A DNA stretch of 64,000 nt from Bacillota bacterium (lineage in GTDB: Bacteria; Bacillota; Clostridia; Oscillospirales; Acutalibacteraceae), in contig JAEZGM010000047.1 of the NCBI GenBank assembly GCA_023416955.1, positions 22,457 to 86,456 of the forward strand, read 5' to 3'. Each line of letters starts with the position of its first letter. Within the stretch, counting starts at the first letter, position 1. Made by a program: the position numbers and the translations under genes. Positions 26,386 through 35,904 of the stretch are shown one piece after another. The notes below the pieces were generated by a model, which was not told where the DNA came from, did no database searches, and was given only the letters and a program-made list of their open reading frames with translations.

Positions 26386-27501
26386 TTACTCGGATTTTCG
26401 AGGGGTACTCTTATCGCTGACACTGACTTGTCTGCCCTTCCAGGAGACGCTGCCGACAAAATTGACCTGATACGCGGAATACAGCAAAACAGTAAGAAAA
26501 AATATAGACGAAAGGACGTGCAGAAACGGCATCCAAAGACCGTAACGCCCTGTAAAGCGTAAAAAATAAAATAATTGTATCGCGTAAATCAAATATCCAA
26601 TCGCGAAAGGCATTGCCCATGGATGGCCGCTCAACAGAAGGAACGGTGTAAACAGACCCGTTACGAAAATACCGACCAGCCAGAGAGCTACGCAGAAAAT
26701 GGTGCCCGGGCGCAAAGTGGCCGTACTCAAGATTGCCCCTTTGCTGAACCCCTGTAATTCGCTTAGGATACCGCCGGGATACATTCGAAAGGAAACCAGA
26801 TCTCCCCCAAGGTAATTTTGAACGGGGATGCCCGCTTCCGAGAATCTCCTTCCTAAGTTCAGGTCGTCGAGTATTTCGGAGCGAATGCTGCTGTGACCGC
26901 TAATTTTTTCGTAATCTTCGCGGGAGGCCAAAATGCAGGAGCCGTAAAGGCCCTTGCGATTGCTTCTCCTTTCAAAAGGGGAAGTAAATGCAAACACCCC
27001 TAAAAGGCATGGAATCAGCGAAAGCTTCTCGTAAAACCTGCCGGGATTATGAAACGGGACGACAGAGATCGCTCCGCCTGACTGTTCCCTTTCCTGCAGC
27101 AAAACAGCAAGGGCATATGGCGCAAGCCGCACATCGGTGTCCAAAAAGACGAGTACATTGCCGCTTGAAGCCCGGTAGCCATTCCATACCGCCCACGTTT
27201 TACCCGTCCAGTTCTCCGGCAGCTGCGTATTATGTATGACCTTTACACCATATTGAGCCGCAATTTCAGCGGTATGATCTTCCGAAAAATCGTCAACCAC
27301 AATGATTTCATAAGGCTGCACCGTCTGCCGTTTCAGAGATTCCAACAAACTCGGGAGATTCTCCTGTTCATTTCGCGCAGGGATAATAACAGACGCTTTC
27401 CACTTTGAATCGGAAACCTGAATCTCCGTCTGTTTCAGCCGTACATCTTTAAAAAGAAGAAAACCAACCAGACTCATCAGGATAAAAATAAGTATGATCA
27501 T
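26386..27501 (-). CDS. Family 2 glycosyltransferase, membrane-bound
   Basis: About 371 residues: an N-terminal membrane helix, a GT2 domain (VIIPARNEQENL, DDFSED and FLDTDVRLAP as the metal-binding DXD), then C-terminal membrane helices. It resembles CrtQ/CruC-type polyprenoid or carotenoid glycosyltransferases; the acceptor is unknown. The frame is open further, but the ATG at 27,501 is preceded by AAGGAAC. Confidence 0.85.
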   Translation of the reverse strand: MIILIFILMSLVGFLLFKDVRLKQTEIQVSDSKWKASVIIPARNEQENLPSLLESLKRQTVQPYEIIVVDDFSEDHTAEIAAQYGVKVIHNTQLPENWTGKTWAVWNGYRASSGNVLVFLDTDVRLAPYALAVLLQEREQSGGAISVVPFHNPGRFYEKLSLIPCLLGVFAFTSPFERRSNRKGLYGSCILASREDYEKISGHSSIRSEILDDLNLGRRFSEAGIPVQNYLGGDLVSFRMYPGGILSELQGFSKGAILSTATLRPGTIFCVALWLVGIFVTGLFTPFLLLSGHPWAMPFAIGYLIYAIQLFYFLRFTGRYGLWMPFLHVLSSIFFLTVLLYSAYQVNFVGSVSWKGRQVSVSDKSTPRKSE

Positions 27502-27643
27502 ACGCAATATGTTCCTTTCCGGTATTGGGTTCGCGATGACAAGGAGGCGGAAGTATTCATAAATTACAGATACAAATTTATTATAAAGCTGCAAAGATTG
27601 TCCGTCAACTATTCTTACAGCGAAAATAAAAGTCTGAAAGAAA

Positions 27644-27666
27644 CGGCTGCTTCTTAGAAGCAGCCG
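27644..27666 (-). terminator. Terminator hairpin after lactate dehydrogenase
   Basis: CGGCTGCTTCT and AGAAGCAGCCG, 11-bp stem with one central base, about 25 bases 3' of the ldh stop on the minus strand and followed by TTTCTTTC. Confidence 0.8.
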
Positions 27667-27690
27667 CCCTATTACAAATTAAAAATCGAA

Positions 27691-28635
27691 TTACAAATCA
27701 AGCGTTTTTATTACCTGTTTCAAGCCTTCCGCCGAAGCAAGCAGCTTTTTCTGCTCTTCGTCGCTAAGGCGGATATCGAGCACCTTTTCAACGCCGGAGC
27801 TGCCGACAACGCAGGGTACGCCCATGCAGATATCCTGCAGGCCGTAATGCCCGTCGATCAGACTGGAAACCGGAAGAATGGAGTGTTCGTTGCGTACGAT
27901 ACACTCCGCAATACGCCGTACCGCCATGGCAATGCCGTAATAAGTGGCACCTTTGCGTTCAATAATCTGATATGCGCTGTCGCGGACATCTTCATAGAGC
28001 TTCTGCATGGTCTGCCTGTCATTGCAATTACCGCAAAGAGCGCAGAAATTGTCAAGGTCAATTCCGGAAACGTTCGCGCTGCTCCAAACGGCAAGCTCGC
28101 TGTCGCCATGCTCGCCGATGATAAAGGCGTGTACGCTTCTGCTGTCAACATCAAGATGCTGCCCAAGCAGATATTTCAACCGCGCCGTGTCAAGCACCGT
28201 GCCGGAACCGAATACACGGTTTGGCGGAAAACCCGACATTTTCATTGCCGCATAGGTCAATATATCCACCGGATTCGATACAATGAGCAAAATGCCCTCA
28301 CAGTGCCGCTTCTTGATCTCAGGAATAATACTCTTAAAGATTCCGACATTTTTATGCACCAAATCAAGGCGCGTTTCGTCCGGCTTCTGGTTTGCGCCCG
28401 CGGTGACAATGATCAGTCCGCAATCGGCAATATCGTCATAGGAACCGGCGTAAATCTCCATCGGTCTTGCAAAAGGCATGCCATGGCTTAAATCCATTGC
28501 CTCACCCTCGGCTTTTTTCGTGTTCGCGTCAATGAGCACCAACTCGGAAAACAGTCCGCTTTCCACCAAGCTGAACGCACAGCTTGCGCCTACAAAGCCG
28601 CAGCCAATCATTGCGCATTTTCTATTATTCAACAT
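27691..28635 (-). CDS. ldh: L-lactate dehydrogenase
   Basis: About 314 residues, LDH/MDH family: NAD-binding IGCGFVGASCAFSL, the LDH motif DETRLDLVHKN and the catalytic His in IGEHGDSE. Arg that sets lactate specificity (QKPDETR) is present. It reduces pyruvate to lactate. ATG at 28,635 gives the typical start MLNNRKC; an in-frame TTG 24 bp upstream is less likely. Confidence 0.92.
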   Translation of the reverse strand: MLNNRKCAMIGCGFVGASCAFSLVESGLFSELVLIDANTKKAEGEAMDLSHGMPFARPMEIYAGSYDDIADCGLIIVTAGANQKPDETRLDLVHKNVGIFKSIIPEIKKRHCEGILLIVSNPVDILTYAAMKMSGFPPNRVFGSGTVLDTARLKYLLGQHLDVDSRSVHAFIIGEHGDSELAVWSSANVSGIDLDNFCALCGNCNDRQTMQKLYEDVRDSAYQIIERKGATYYGIAMAVRRIAECIVRNEHSILPVSSLIDGHYGLQDICMGVPCVVGSSGVEKVLDIRLSDEEQKKLLASAEGLKQVIKTLDL

Positions 28636-28685
28636 CAAATCACCATCTTTCTTATCCAAAATGAAATTCTTTTATTTTTTATTCT

Positions 28686-29921
28686 TTAAATTACAAAGCT
28701 TCCGTCTTTAATCACAGAAACCTTGGTGCCATCCTGCGTTGTACCGGTAACGTTCATATCTTCGCTGCCAAACATAAAGTCACAGTGAATCTTGGAGTAA
28801 TTGGAGCCAAGCTTGCTCAGTTCTTCCCGCTCAAGCTCCGCACCGTTCTTCACGTTCTCGGGATAAGACGCGCCAAGCGCCAAATGGCAGGAAGCATTTT
28901 CGTCGAACAGCGTGTTCAAAAACAGAATGTTCAGGTTGCTGATCGGCGAATTGTGTGCAATCAGCGCGACTTCCCCAAGATAAGCGCTGCCGTCGTCAAA
29001 GCCAATCATGTTTTTCAGGGTATCCTGTTCTTTTTCGGCGCCGAAGTCCACTGCTTTTCCGTCTTTGAACTCCAACCAGAAATTCTCGATCAGCTTGCCC
29101 TGATAGCTGAGTGGCTTCATTGCCTGCACGCGGCCGTTCACTCCGTATTTATAAGGCATGGTGAATACCTCTTCCGTCGGCATGTTCGGGTTAAAGATCG
29201 CTCCGTTTTTTGCCTTGGAGCAGCCGCCTTCCCAAACATGGTTGGGAATCAGTTCCACGGTAAGATCTGTTCCTTTCCCGTTCTGGAAGTGCAGGGAACG
29301 GAAATTATACCGGTTCATCACTTCACTGCGGTGGGTCAGGTCATCATCATGCCGGCGCCATTCCTCGACCGGATCATTGTCCTCGCGAATACGCACGCTT
29401 GCAAGCACCGCATTCCACAGTTTTTCCAGCGCTGCCTCCCCCTCTTCCCCGGGGAAGACTTTTTTCGCCCAGTTCAGCGTAGGAATTGCAACAATCGCCC
29501 ACTGGCCGATGTTTGCCATTGTGTAAAATTCAAACGGCTCAAACGCGGTTTCTATTGCCGCGCGGGCAGCCTGCATTTTCTGGCTGTCAATCTCCGCTAA
29601 AAGCCCCGGCGTTGCCGATTCAATGTAGAGGTAACAGCATTTTTTGTCGATGCCGTTCTTTTTTTGCTCCACGCGCCAAGGAGCAATATCGCAAAGCGTT
29701 TCCGTGCTCTCATTCTGATACTTCAGCTTTGTAATCGTTTCATCGCTATAGTTAACCAGTACTTCACCTGCGCCGGCAAGATATGCCTCTTCTACACAAA
29801 TCCGTGTGAAATACGCGGAGCTTACATCGGATGAAATTACAAGCAGCTGCCCCTTCTGTACATTTGCCCCCACGCGAACGGCAAGCTGGGCATATTTGCG
29901 CAAAATTTCTTGAGAAACCAT
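28686..29921 (-). CDS. M29-family aminopeptidase
   Basis: 411 residues, thermophilic-type (AmpS/PepS) M29 metalloaminopeptidase. Metal ligands in EVFTMPYKYG, GEVALIAHNSPIS and IHCDFMFGSED regions are present. It removes N-terminal residues from peptides in the cytoplasm. It starts 27 bases before ldh on the same strand and may share a transcript. Confidence 0.92.
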   Translation of the reverse strand: MVSQEILRKYAQLAVRVGANVQKGQLLVISSDVSSAYFTRICVEEAYLAGAGEVLVNYSDETITKLKYQNESTETLCDIAPWRVEQKKNGIDKKCCYLYIESATPGLLAEIDSQKMQAARAAIETAFEPFEFYTMANIGQWAIVAIPTLNWAKKVFPGEEGEAALEKLWNAVLASVRIREDNDPVEEWRRHDDDLTHRSEVMNRYNFRSLHFQNGKGTDLTVELIPNHVWEGGCSKAKNGAIFNPNMPTEEVFTMPYKYGVNGRVQAMKPLSYQGKLIENFWLEFKDGKAVDFGAEKEQDTLKNMIGFDDGSAYLGEVALIAHNSPISNLNILFLNTLFDENASCHLALGASYPENVKNGAELEREELSKLGSNYSKIHCDFMFGSEDMNVTGTTQDGTKVSVIKDGSFVI

Positions 29922-30003
29922 GTTAATCCCTCTGTTCTTAATAATTTATAATATTATCTTTGGCGCGGCCGGAAATTTGCCTCAGCGCTTATGCGGCTTC
30001 AAA

Positions 30004-30250
30004 GAGCAAATTCTGAATGGCTCAGCCAATTGATTGTGAGCATTTTTATCATGCTTTGGCTATATCTCCCGTCGAACGGAGAAGCTGTGCTCCGAAAACA
30101 AATTCCCAATGGCTCAGACCGTTAGGTTTGAGACTATTATATTCTGCTTACGCCGAGCGGAGAATTCGCGCCGCCGCGAAGCGGCGGAGGAGCTGTCTCC
30201 GAAAGCAAATTTCCAATGGCTCAAACCGTTGGGTTTGAGCCTATTATATC
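30004..30250. repeat. Three degenerate tandem units of about 80-100 bp
   Basis: The 359-bp gap between the peptidase and the M48-like gene contains three units (from about 30,004, 30,096 and 30,201), each with (A)GCAAATT(C/T)..AATGGCTCA followed by an inverse TTTGAGCC-type arm and, in two, a CGAACGGAGAA/CGAGCGGAGAA tail with AGCTGT. No coding potential. They also contain a perfect GCCGCCGC / GCGGCGG palindrome near 30,170-30,190. Confidence 0.65.
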
Positions 30251-30280
30251 ACAATTTGGCAAAAAATGAATTAGCAATTG

Positions 30281-30949
30281 CTAACTCAACCCGATTTTCT
30301 GTAATTTTTCTTCCAATTCTCTTAATTTTGCCCTGCGCTTTCTGTAATCAGGCAGAACCGATTCAACCAAGCGCCAGAATTTTTCAGAGTGGTTATGTTC
30401 TTTCAGATGCGCCAATTCGTGAACAATAACGTAATCTATTACACCAGGCTCCGCCGTTACCAGCTTCCATGTGAAATTCAATCTGTTTTTGCCCGAGCAG
30501 GAACCCCAGGAGGTATTTGCCGAACCGATACGCACACCGGTGGGAACCCAGCCCGTGCGTGAGGAAAACATTTCGACCCGCGAAAGAATCATTTTCCCGG
30601 CTATATCCTTATACAGGCGCATTAATTGCGGCCGCACGGAATCTCCATCACCTGACGGCAGGATGAAGCGCTGGCCGTCAAAAGAGGCTTCGTTGCCCAA
30701 AGCGATGGGATATGACCTGCCCAAAAGCGGCAGCTCGCTGCCGGGGCCGAATCGAAACGCCGCTCTCTCTTCCTTTCGATTGATCATCAATGCCGTTTTC
30801 TGCGAGATCCACTCCTGCTTTTCACCCACAAATCGTTCGATTACCGTCGAGGGGGCTTTCAGGGGAGCCCGCACCGTAACATTCCCTTCCCGATCAATGC
30901 AAATCGCAATTGTTTTCCGTTTTGAACGGATCAGTTTATAGCCACCCAT
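30281..30949 (-). CDS. YgjP/M48-like metallopeptidase
   Basis: 222 residues, YgjP/WLM-type metal-dependent hydrolase (DUF45). The zinc motif VIVHELAHLKEHNHSEKFW is complete and typical of the family. The TSWGSCSGKNRLNFTWKL motif ahead of it is also conserved. Physiological substrate not known. It stands alone. Confidence 0.92.
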   Translation of the reverse strand: MGGYKLIRSKRKTIAICIDREGNVTVRAPLKAPSTVIERFVGEKQEWISQKTALMINRKEERAAFRFGPGSELPLLGRSYPIALGNEASFDGQRFILPSGDGDSVRPQLMRLYKDIAGKMILSRVEMFSSRTGWVPTGVRIGSANTSWGSCSGKNRLNFTWKLVTAEPGVIDYVIVHELAHLKEHNHSEKFWRLVESVLPDYRKRRAKLRELEEKLQKIGLS

Positions 30950-31194
30950 TTCTCTTCCGTCGGCGAAAAAACTTTGACAAACGATTCCGCACAGGCTTGC
31001 CCTCCTTTCCGTTAATATTTCTGTTTTATTATATCTTTATTCCACTAAAAAGACAATATCACCTTTTTGCGAAACGATGTAAATTCGGCACGACAAGAAT
31101 GAAGGGCAATAGCATTTACTTTATTTATGACAAAACAGTTCAATTTCACTGTTCTGAAAGTGATGAAAATTTAAAAAACTTTCGTCTCTCCGTC

Positions 31195-31380
31195 CATGAA
31201 AACCAAAAAAGGAGCCTACACTGATAACCCTTTGGGGATACTTGGGGGGTGCAGGGGGGATTTTGTGGAACCCTCCCTTGGCCCTTTTAAAATCCCCCCC
31301 CGGTGTGCGCGGAGCGCGCACTGCGCTCTTTGCATACTTTCGGGCGCAACCGAAAGTATGGGCCCGTCCGGCCTGAGGAT
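31195..31380. other. G-rich, hairpin-dense intergenic block
   Basis: The 641-bp gap before the asparaginase gene contains a G-tract region (GGGGGGTGCAGGGGGG), an inverted GGGGGATTTT / AAAATCCCCCC pair (31,254-31,303) and a perfect CATACTTTCGG / CCGAAAGTATG hairpin (31,332-31,359) followed by GGGCCCGTC. No credible gene; the rest of the gap is A+T-rich sequence in which I see nothing. Confidence 0.55.
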
Positions 31381-31590
31381 AAGGCTTCCGCATATCTCAA
31401 ATCTAAAATTGGAATTTAGGGAAATTTTATCGTTCTATCCGCTCCAAAAGGGAAAATTATTATAAATGCTGTCACTGTGCAGCAAAAATGGGAATCTGTT
31501 TACTTCAATACGGATTAATGGTAATATGATAAAAACACCATTTATGTCGATAAAACGACAAAGATACGGGATTATCACAAGAGGAATAAA

Positions 31591-32589
31591 ATGAAAAAAA
31601 TTCTGCTGATTACCACCGGCGGCACCATTGCGTCCGAATCAACCGCAGAAGGGCTGATTCCCCTGCTCAACGGACAAAATTTGGCGGCCTTCCTGAATGC
31701 TTCCGCCGCTGATTATGATATTACAATTGAAAACCTCTTTCAGCTGGACAGTTCAAATATCCAGCCGGAGGAGTGGCAGTGCATGGCGCGTGCTGTGGCA
31801 CGCAGCTGCACCGAATACGACGGGATTGTGCTGACGCACGGGACGGATACCATGGCATACACCGCCTCCATTTTATCGTTTATGCTGCGAAATATTTCTA
31901 TTCCCGTTGTTCTGACCGGGTCGCAGCTCCCCATCAGCCACCCGCTGACCGACGGAGTGGAAAATCTGCGGTGCGCATTTGCGATGGCATCTTCCGGAAA
32001 AGCAGGCGTTTTCGTTGCGTTCCAGCGAAAAATCATTTTGGGAACACGCGCGGTAAAAGTCCGCACCACCGCTTTTGACGCGTTTGAAAGCGTGAACTGC
32101 CCCTGCGCCGCCGTGATTGACTCCGGCGGTCTGCATATCAATGAGGAGGTACTGCCCCGCTCTGACGGCCCGTTCACACTGGAGGATCAGCTCTGCAACG
32201 ACGTATTCCTTATGAAGCTTACACCCGGGTTAAATCCGGATATTTTTGATATGCTGCTGAAAATGAATTATAAGGGAATCGTGATCGAAGCCTTCGGCTC
32301 GGGCGGTTTGAATTTTGTGCGCCGAGATTTGATTTCAAAGCTGCAGGAAATGGTAAACAGCGGTATTTCCGTGGTCGTTTGCAGCCAATGCCTGTATGAG
32401 CGCAGCGATTTCACGATCTATCAGGTAGGCAAGAAAGCGCTTGAAAGCGGTGTAGTTCAAGCGTTTGACATGACGACCGAGGCTACGGTAACCAAACTGA
32501 TGTGGGCGCTCGGGAAAAGCGAACGGGCGGACGATGTCAGGCGGATTTTTACTACGAATTACACTGGAGAGGTCAATCTTTTAATCTGA
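31591..32589 (+). CDS. L-asparaginase, type I-like
   Basis: 332 residues. Catalytic threonines lie in TTGGTIAS (residues 8-15) and in LTHGTDTMAYTA; the dimer-interface VLTGSQLP motif is present. No signal peptide, so it is cytoplasmic (type I). It hydrolyses asparagine to aspartate and ammonia. It has its own terminator. Ribosome site AAGAGGAAT. Confidence 0.93.
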   Translation: MKKILLITTGGTIASESTAEGLIPLLNGQNLAAFLNASAADYDITIENLFQLDSSNIQPEEWQCMARAVARSCTEYDGIVLTHGTDTMAYTASILSFMLRNISIPVVLTGSQLPISHPLTDGVENLRCAFAMASSGKAGVFVAFQRKIILGTRAVKVRTTAFDAFESVNCPCAAVIDSGGLHINEEVLPRSDGPFTLEDQLCNDVFLMKLTPGLNPDIFDMLLKMNYKGIVIEAFGSGGLNFVRRDLISKLQEMVNSGISVVVCSQCLYERSDFTIYQVGKKALESGVVQAFDMTTEATVTKLMWALGKSERADDVRRIFTTNYTGEVNLLI

Positions 32590-32620
32590 CTCCGTATTTT
32601 TATGCTGTTTGAATCAAAGA

Positions 32621-32656
32621 CGGCTGTTTTCCTGCGGGAGGACAGCCGCCTTTTTT
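32621..32656 (+). terminator. Terminator after asparaginase
   Basis: CGGCTGTTTTCC and GGAGGACAGCCG form a stem with a short loop, followed by six T. About 32 bases after the stop codon. Confidence 0.85.
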
Positions 32657-32751
32657 ATAATAATTTTCCAAAACGAATATTTTTTGAATAATCTATTATC
32701 TGCGGTCAAACACTATTGTAATAAATTCAGAACAAGTTTGAAAATTCTTGA

Positions 32752-32840
32752 GTAAGCGATGATGAAGTCGCTAGACAGCAATTCGAAGCCGCGAAAATGC
32801 TGGACTGAGCGGCTTCAGAATTGCTTTAATCAGCGGTTAC
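32752..32840. repeat. Family B ~90-bp inverted-terminus element copy 2
   Basis: Starts GTAAGCGATGATGAAGTCG and ends TTTAATCAGCGGTTAC; inside, CAATTCGAAGCCGC pairs with GCGGCTTCAGAATTG. Same orientation as the copy at 23,094. It occupies most of the gap before the SGNH gene. Confidence 0.85.
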
Positions 32841-32976
32841 TTAATCAGTAAGTTTGTAAGCTGTTTTTTAAATAATTATAAAAGATTTATGAATTGTATT
32901 GACTTACAGTTAACCACGCTATATAGTATTTAATATTAGATGTAATATTAATCAATATTATTAAAGGAGTACTGTT

Positions 32977-33690
32977 ATGGCTGAATCTATTTGCGTATTC
33001 GGCGACTCGGTTTGCAAGGGCGTTGTTTTTGACAGTGCCCTTGCAAAATACAGGGTACTGAAAGACAGTTTTATTCACTTGCTGGAAAAGGCAGGCAATA
33101 TGGTAATCAATAACTATTCCAAATTTGGCTGCACCGTCACCAGAGGAAGCGAAATACTGACAAAGCATGAATCCGAACTTCGGAACTATGACTATACCGT
33201 TCTGGAATTCGGCGGGAACGACTGTGATTACGATTGGGCGGCTGTTGCAGCCGAGCCGGATGCGTTTCATGTTCCCAAAACTCCGGTCGATGACTTTAAA
33301 ACGAAATATGCCGGAATGGTTGAGCAAATTAAAGACTCCGGAGGAAATCCGGCACTGCTTTCCCTGCCTCCCATTGACGCTAAGCGCTATTTTAACTGGA
33401 TTTCACGGGGGCTGAACGCAGACAATATTCTGCGTTTTCTGGGCGATGTGGAATTTATATACCGCTGGCATGAGATGTACAATCTTGCCGTATGCAGCGT
33501 GGCAATGGAACATCATGTACCACTGATTGACATCAGCAGTGTCTTTTTGAAAACGGGACACTACCAGAACTACATCTGTGAGGACGGAATTCACCCCAAT
33601 GAGCAAGGGCACAAACTTATTGAGAAAGAGATTTTCCAATATGTACTTCAAACGGGAAGTATCTCTCTTAAACCCCAGTTTGCTTCTTAA
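32977..33690 (+). CDS. SGNH/GDSL-family hydrolase
   Basis: 237 residues. Block I GDS (residues 9-11), block III GGND (EFGGNDCDYDW) and block V DGIHPNEQGH with the catalytic Asp-His are all present, so the catalytic triad is complete. No signal peptide; probably a cytoplasmic esterase or acyl hydrolase of unknown substrate. Ribosome site AAAGGAG. Confidence 0.92.
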   Translation: MAESICVFGDSVCKGVVFDSALAKYRVLKDSFIHLLEKAGNMVINNYSKFGCTVTRGSEILTKHESELRNYDYTVLEFGGNDCDYDWAAVAAEPDAFHVPKTPVDDFKTKYAGMVEQIKDSGGNPALLSLPPIDAKRYFNWISRGLNADNILRFLGDVEFIYRWHEMYNLAVCSVAMEHHVPLIDISSVFLKTGHYQNYICEDGIHPNEQGHKLIEKEIFQYVLQTGSISLKPQFAS

Positions 33691-33740
33691 AGAGCTGTTC
33701 TCATACTGAATATTCCATTAAAAAGTAGACAAAAGAAAAA

Positions 33741-33779
33741 TGGGCATCCCTCCACGCCTGTGACGTGGAGGGATGCCCA
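33741..33779. terminator. Strong bidirectional terminator after the SGNH gene
   Basis: Perfect 16-bp stem TGGGCATCCCTCCACG / CGTGGAGGGATGCCCA with a 7-base loop, flanked by A- and T-runs on both sides. Confidence 0.88.
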
Positions 33780-33856
33780 TAAAAATTTTATCGTTCCTTC
33801 TATTGAATACCAGTATAACTTCCAATCCTGCGGCTCGGTATTTTCCAATATGACTT

Positions 33857-33890
33857 AAAACGGCAAACTGATTTAACGGTTTGCCGTTTT
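33857..33890 (-). terminator. Terminator after the FAD oxidoreductase
   Basis: AAAACGGCAAAC / GTTTGCCGTTTT stem, 16 bases 3' of the stop codon on the minus strand. Confidence 0.8.
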
Positions 33891-33905
33891 TAACTGATAC
33901 CGGTT

Positions 33906-35333
33906 TTATTCTTTTTCAGCGATGTCACGCGCAACTACCACACCGGTTACAGAGGCCTGCATCAGTCCGCGGGTAATGCCGGCGCCGTCGCCGATCGCGT
34001 ACAGGTTCTGAATCGCGGTTTCAAAATGGTCGGATACGGCGACTTTGGAAGAATAAAATTTTACCTCCACGCCATAGAGCAGCGTATTCTTGGAATAAAG
34101 ACCCGGCGCAAGCTTATCGAAAGCTTGAAGGGACTCTACAATACTGGTCAGGTGACGGTGCGGCAGAACGAATGAAAGGTCGCCCGGCACCGCGTTTTTC
34201 AGCGTCGGCCTCGTTGTAGATTTGCTAAGGCGGGTTTCGTCGGTACGTCTGCCAAGCAGAAGGTCGCCAAGGCGCTGCACCATGATTCCGCCGCCGGTCA
34301 GCATATTGCCGAGCTGGGCAATATAGCGGCCGTATTCAATCGGCTGATTGAACGGCTCTGTAAAGCGGGTGGAAACAAGCATAGCAAAGTTTGTGTTTTC
34401 ACTGTGCTTGTCTTCGTCAGCATAGGAATGCCCGTTTACCACAGCGATACCGCCGTTGATCCCGCCGTCATAGTGTTCTTCGCTGACAATTCCGCCCGGA
34501 TTCATGCAGAATGTACGCACTTTATTTTCAAAGGTATCAGAATAATAGACGAGCTTTGCTTCGTAAAGGTTCTTGGTCAGATGATCCATCACGGAGTTCG
34601 GCACCTCAACACGCACGCCGATATCCACTTCGTTGTTCGTAGTCTGGAGCCGGTTTTCCTGCGCAATGCGGGAGAGCCACTCCGCGCCGCCGCGCCCCGG
34701 TGCGGCAACAACGCAACGTGCGCGCACCAGCTCGCGTTCTCCGTTTTTGTTTAACAGCCACACGCCTTCCGCCCTGCCGTTTTCCACATAAATGGAATCG
34801 GCGGGAGTACGCTCACGAAATTCAAAATTCGGGGTTTCCTCCAGAAAATCATACATTTTGCTCAGTACTTCATAGGAGTACTCCGTTCCCATGTGGCGCA
34901 CCGGGCACGGAATCAGGCGGATATTTTCCTTGCGCGCGTCATACGATACCTTTTCGGCGAACTTGTCGCTGCGGCCGAACACTTGGTCTGGCGCACCGAA
35001 TTTCAGGTAAACGCTGTCCGTATAATGGATCAGCTCCTGTGCCTGCTCAACGGTCATGTAATCCGTAATGTTGCCGCCGACATCTTCGGAAAGGGAGAGC
35101 TTTCCGTCGGAAAACGCACCGGCACCGGCCCAGCCGTTCATAATATTGCAGGTTTTGCAGTGTACGCACTGACCGGAGGTTCTCGCCGGGCAGGAGCGCT
35201 TTTTAATGGTGCTGCCGGAATCCACTACCAGCACTTTTTTATCAGGAGCGGTACGGTTCAGCTCCAGTGCGGTAAAAATACCCGCCGGGCCCGCACCGAT
35301 TACGATTACGTCATAATCATACGCAGAATTCAT
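33906..35333 (-). CDS. FAD-dependent oxidoreductase (COG2509 type)
   Basis: 475 residues. N-terminal Rossmann motif VIVIGAGPAGIFTALEL, a Cys-rich segment (CPARTSGQCVHCKTCNIMNG) that could bind a cluster or flavin, then GWAGAGAFSDGKL. The C-terminal AIGDGAGITRGLMQASVTG closes the FAD site. The family is a dehydrogenase of unknown substrate, common in anaerobes. Stand-alone gene. Confidence 0.88.
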   Translation of the reverse strand: MNSAYDYDVIVIGAGPAGIFTALELNRTAPDKKVLVVDSGSTIKKRSCPARTSGQCVHCKTCNIMNGWAGAGAFSDGKLSLSEDVGGNITDYMTVEQAQELIHYTDSVYLKFGAPDQVFGRSDKFAEKVSYDARKENIRLIPCPVRHMGTEYSYEVLSKMYDFLEETPNFEFRERTPADSIYVENGRAEGVWLLNKNGERELVRARCVVAAPGRGGAEWLSRIAQENRLQTTNNEVDIGVRVEVPNSVMDHLTKNLYEAKLVYYSDTFENKVRTFCMNPGGIVSEEHYDGGINGGIAVVNGHSYADEDKHSENTNFAMLVSTRFTEPFNQPIEYGRYIAQLGNMLTGGGIMVQRLGDLLLGRRTDETRLSKSTTRPTLKNAVPGDLSFVLPHRHLTSIVESLQAFDKLAPGLYSKNTLLYGVEVKFYSSKVAVSDHFETAIQNLYAIGDGAGITRGLMQASVTGVVVARDIAEKE

Positions 35334-35434
35334 GTTACTTAATCACCCTTTATCATTGTTTCAGCCAAAGATTCAGCCAAACTTACTTAGTATAACACAA
35401 TAATTTACTTTGTCAATGAAATTCGATCTTTATT

Positions 35435-35890
35435 TTACGTATTCTGTGTACTGTCGGTTTTTTCTGCGAGCATCATTCGAAAAACATGCTCAAAGGCTTC
35501 ATCGTTGGTCCTTGTCCGCTTTTTGATCTTTCCGGTTCTTCCGCCCGCCCGCCGCACTTCCTGCCCCAGCGCGCGCTCGAACAACAGCCGATCCATATTG
35601 CTGTCGTCGTAGATCATACCGTTCTGGTTAACTGCCCTTGCTCCCTTTGCCAGCGCCATCGCCGCTACGCCGAAATCCTGCGTGACAACGATATCGCCGG
35701 ATTCCACCAGGTTTACCAGCCGGATATCCGCGCTGTCGCGACCCTTGTCCACGGTAATGACTTGACTGTAGCCGTCGTCCAGTATATGGCTCGTGTCGAT
35801 CAGCATAATCACCGGAATTTTCTTTTCTTTCGCGAGCCGAACAATAATGCTTTTTACCGGGCAGGCATCCGCGTCCACCAAAATTTTCAT
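35435..35890 (-). CDS. YaiI/YqxD family protein (DUF188)
   Basis: 151 residues with the family signature MKILVDADACPV, DTSH and VTQDFGVAAMALAKGA. The fold resembles PIN-type nucleases, and acidic residues D7 and D9 are retained, but activity has not been established for the family. It starts 14 bases after azlD and may be cotranscribed with azlCD. Confidence 0.93.
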   Translation of the reverse strand: MKILVDADACPVKSIIVRLAKEKKIPVIMLIDTSHILDDGYSQVITVDKGRDSADIRLVNLVESGDIVVTQDFGVAAMALAKGARAVNQNGMIYDDSNMDRLLFERALGQEVRRAGGRTGKIKKRTRTNDEAFEHVFRMMLAEKTDSTQNT

Positions 35891-35904
35891 GATTTCAGCA
35901 CCTT

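Noticed and set aside
30000..30260. CRISPR array
   Set aside because: The units are few, long, degenerate and not separated by unique spacers, and no cas genes are present.
31196..31465. 89-codon plus-strand frame
   Set aside because: It spans the G-tract hairpin block and has no protein-like features; better explained by structured intergenic DNA.
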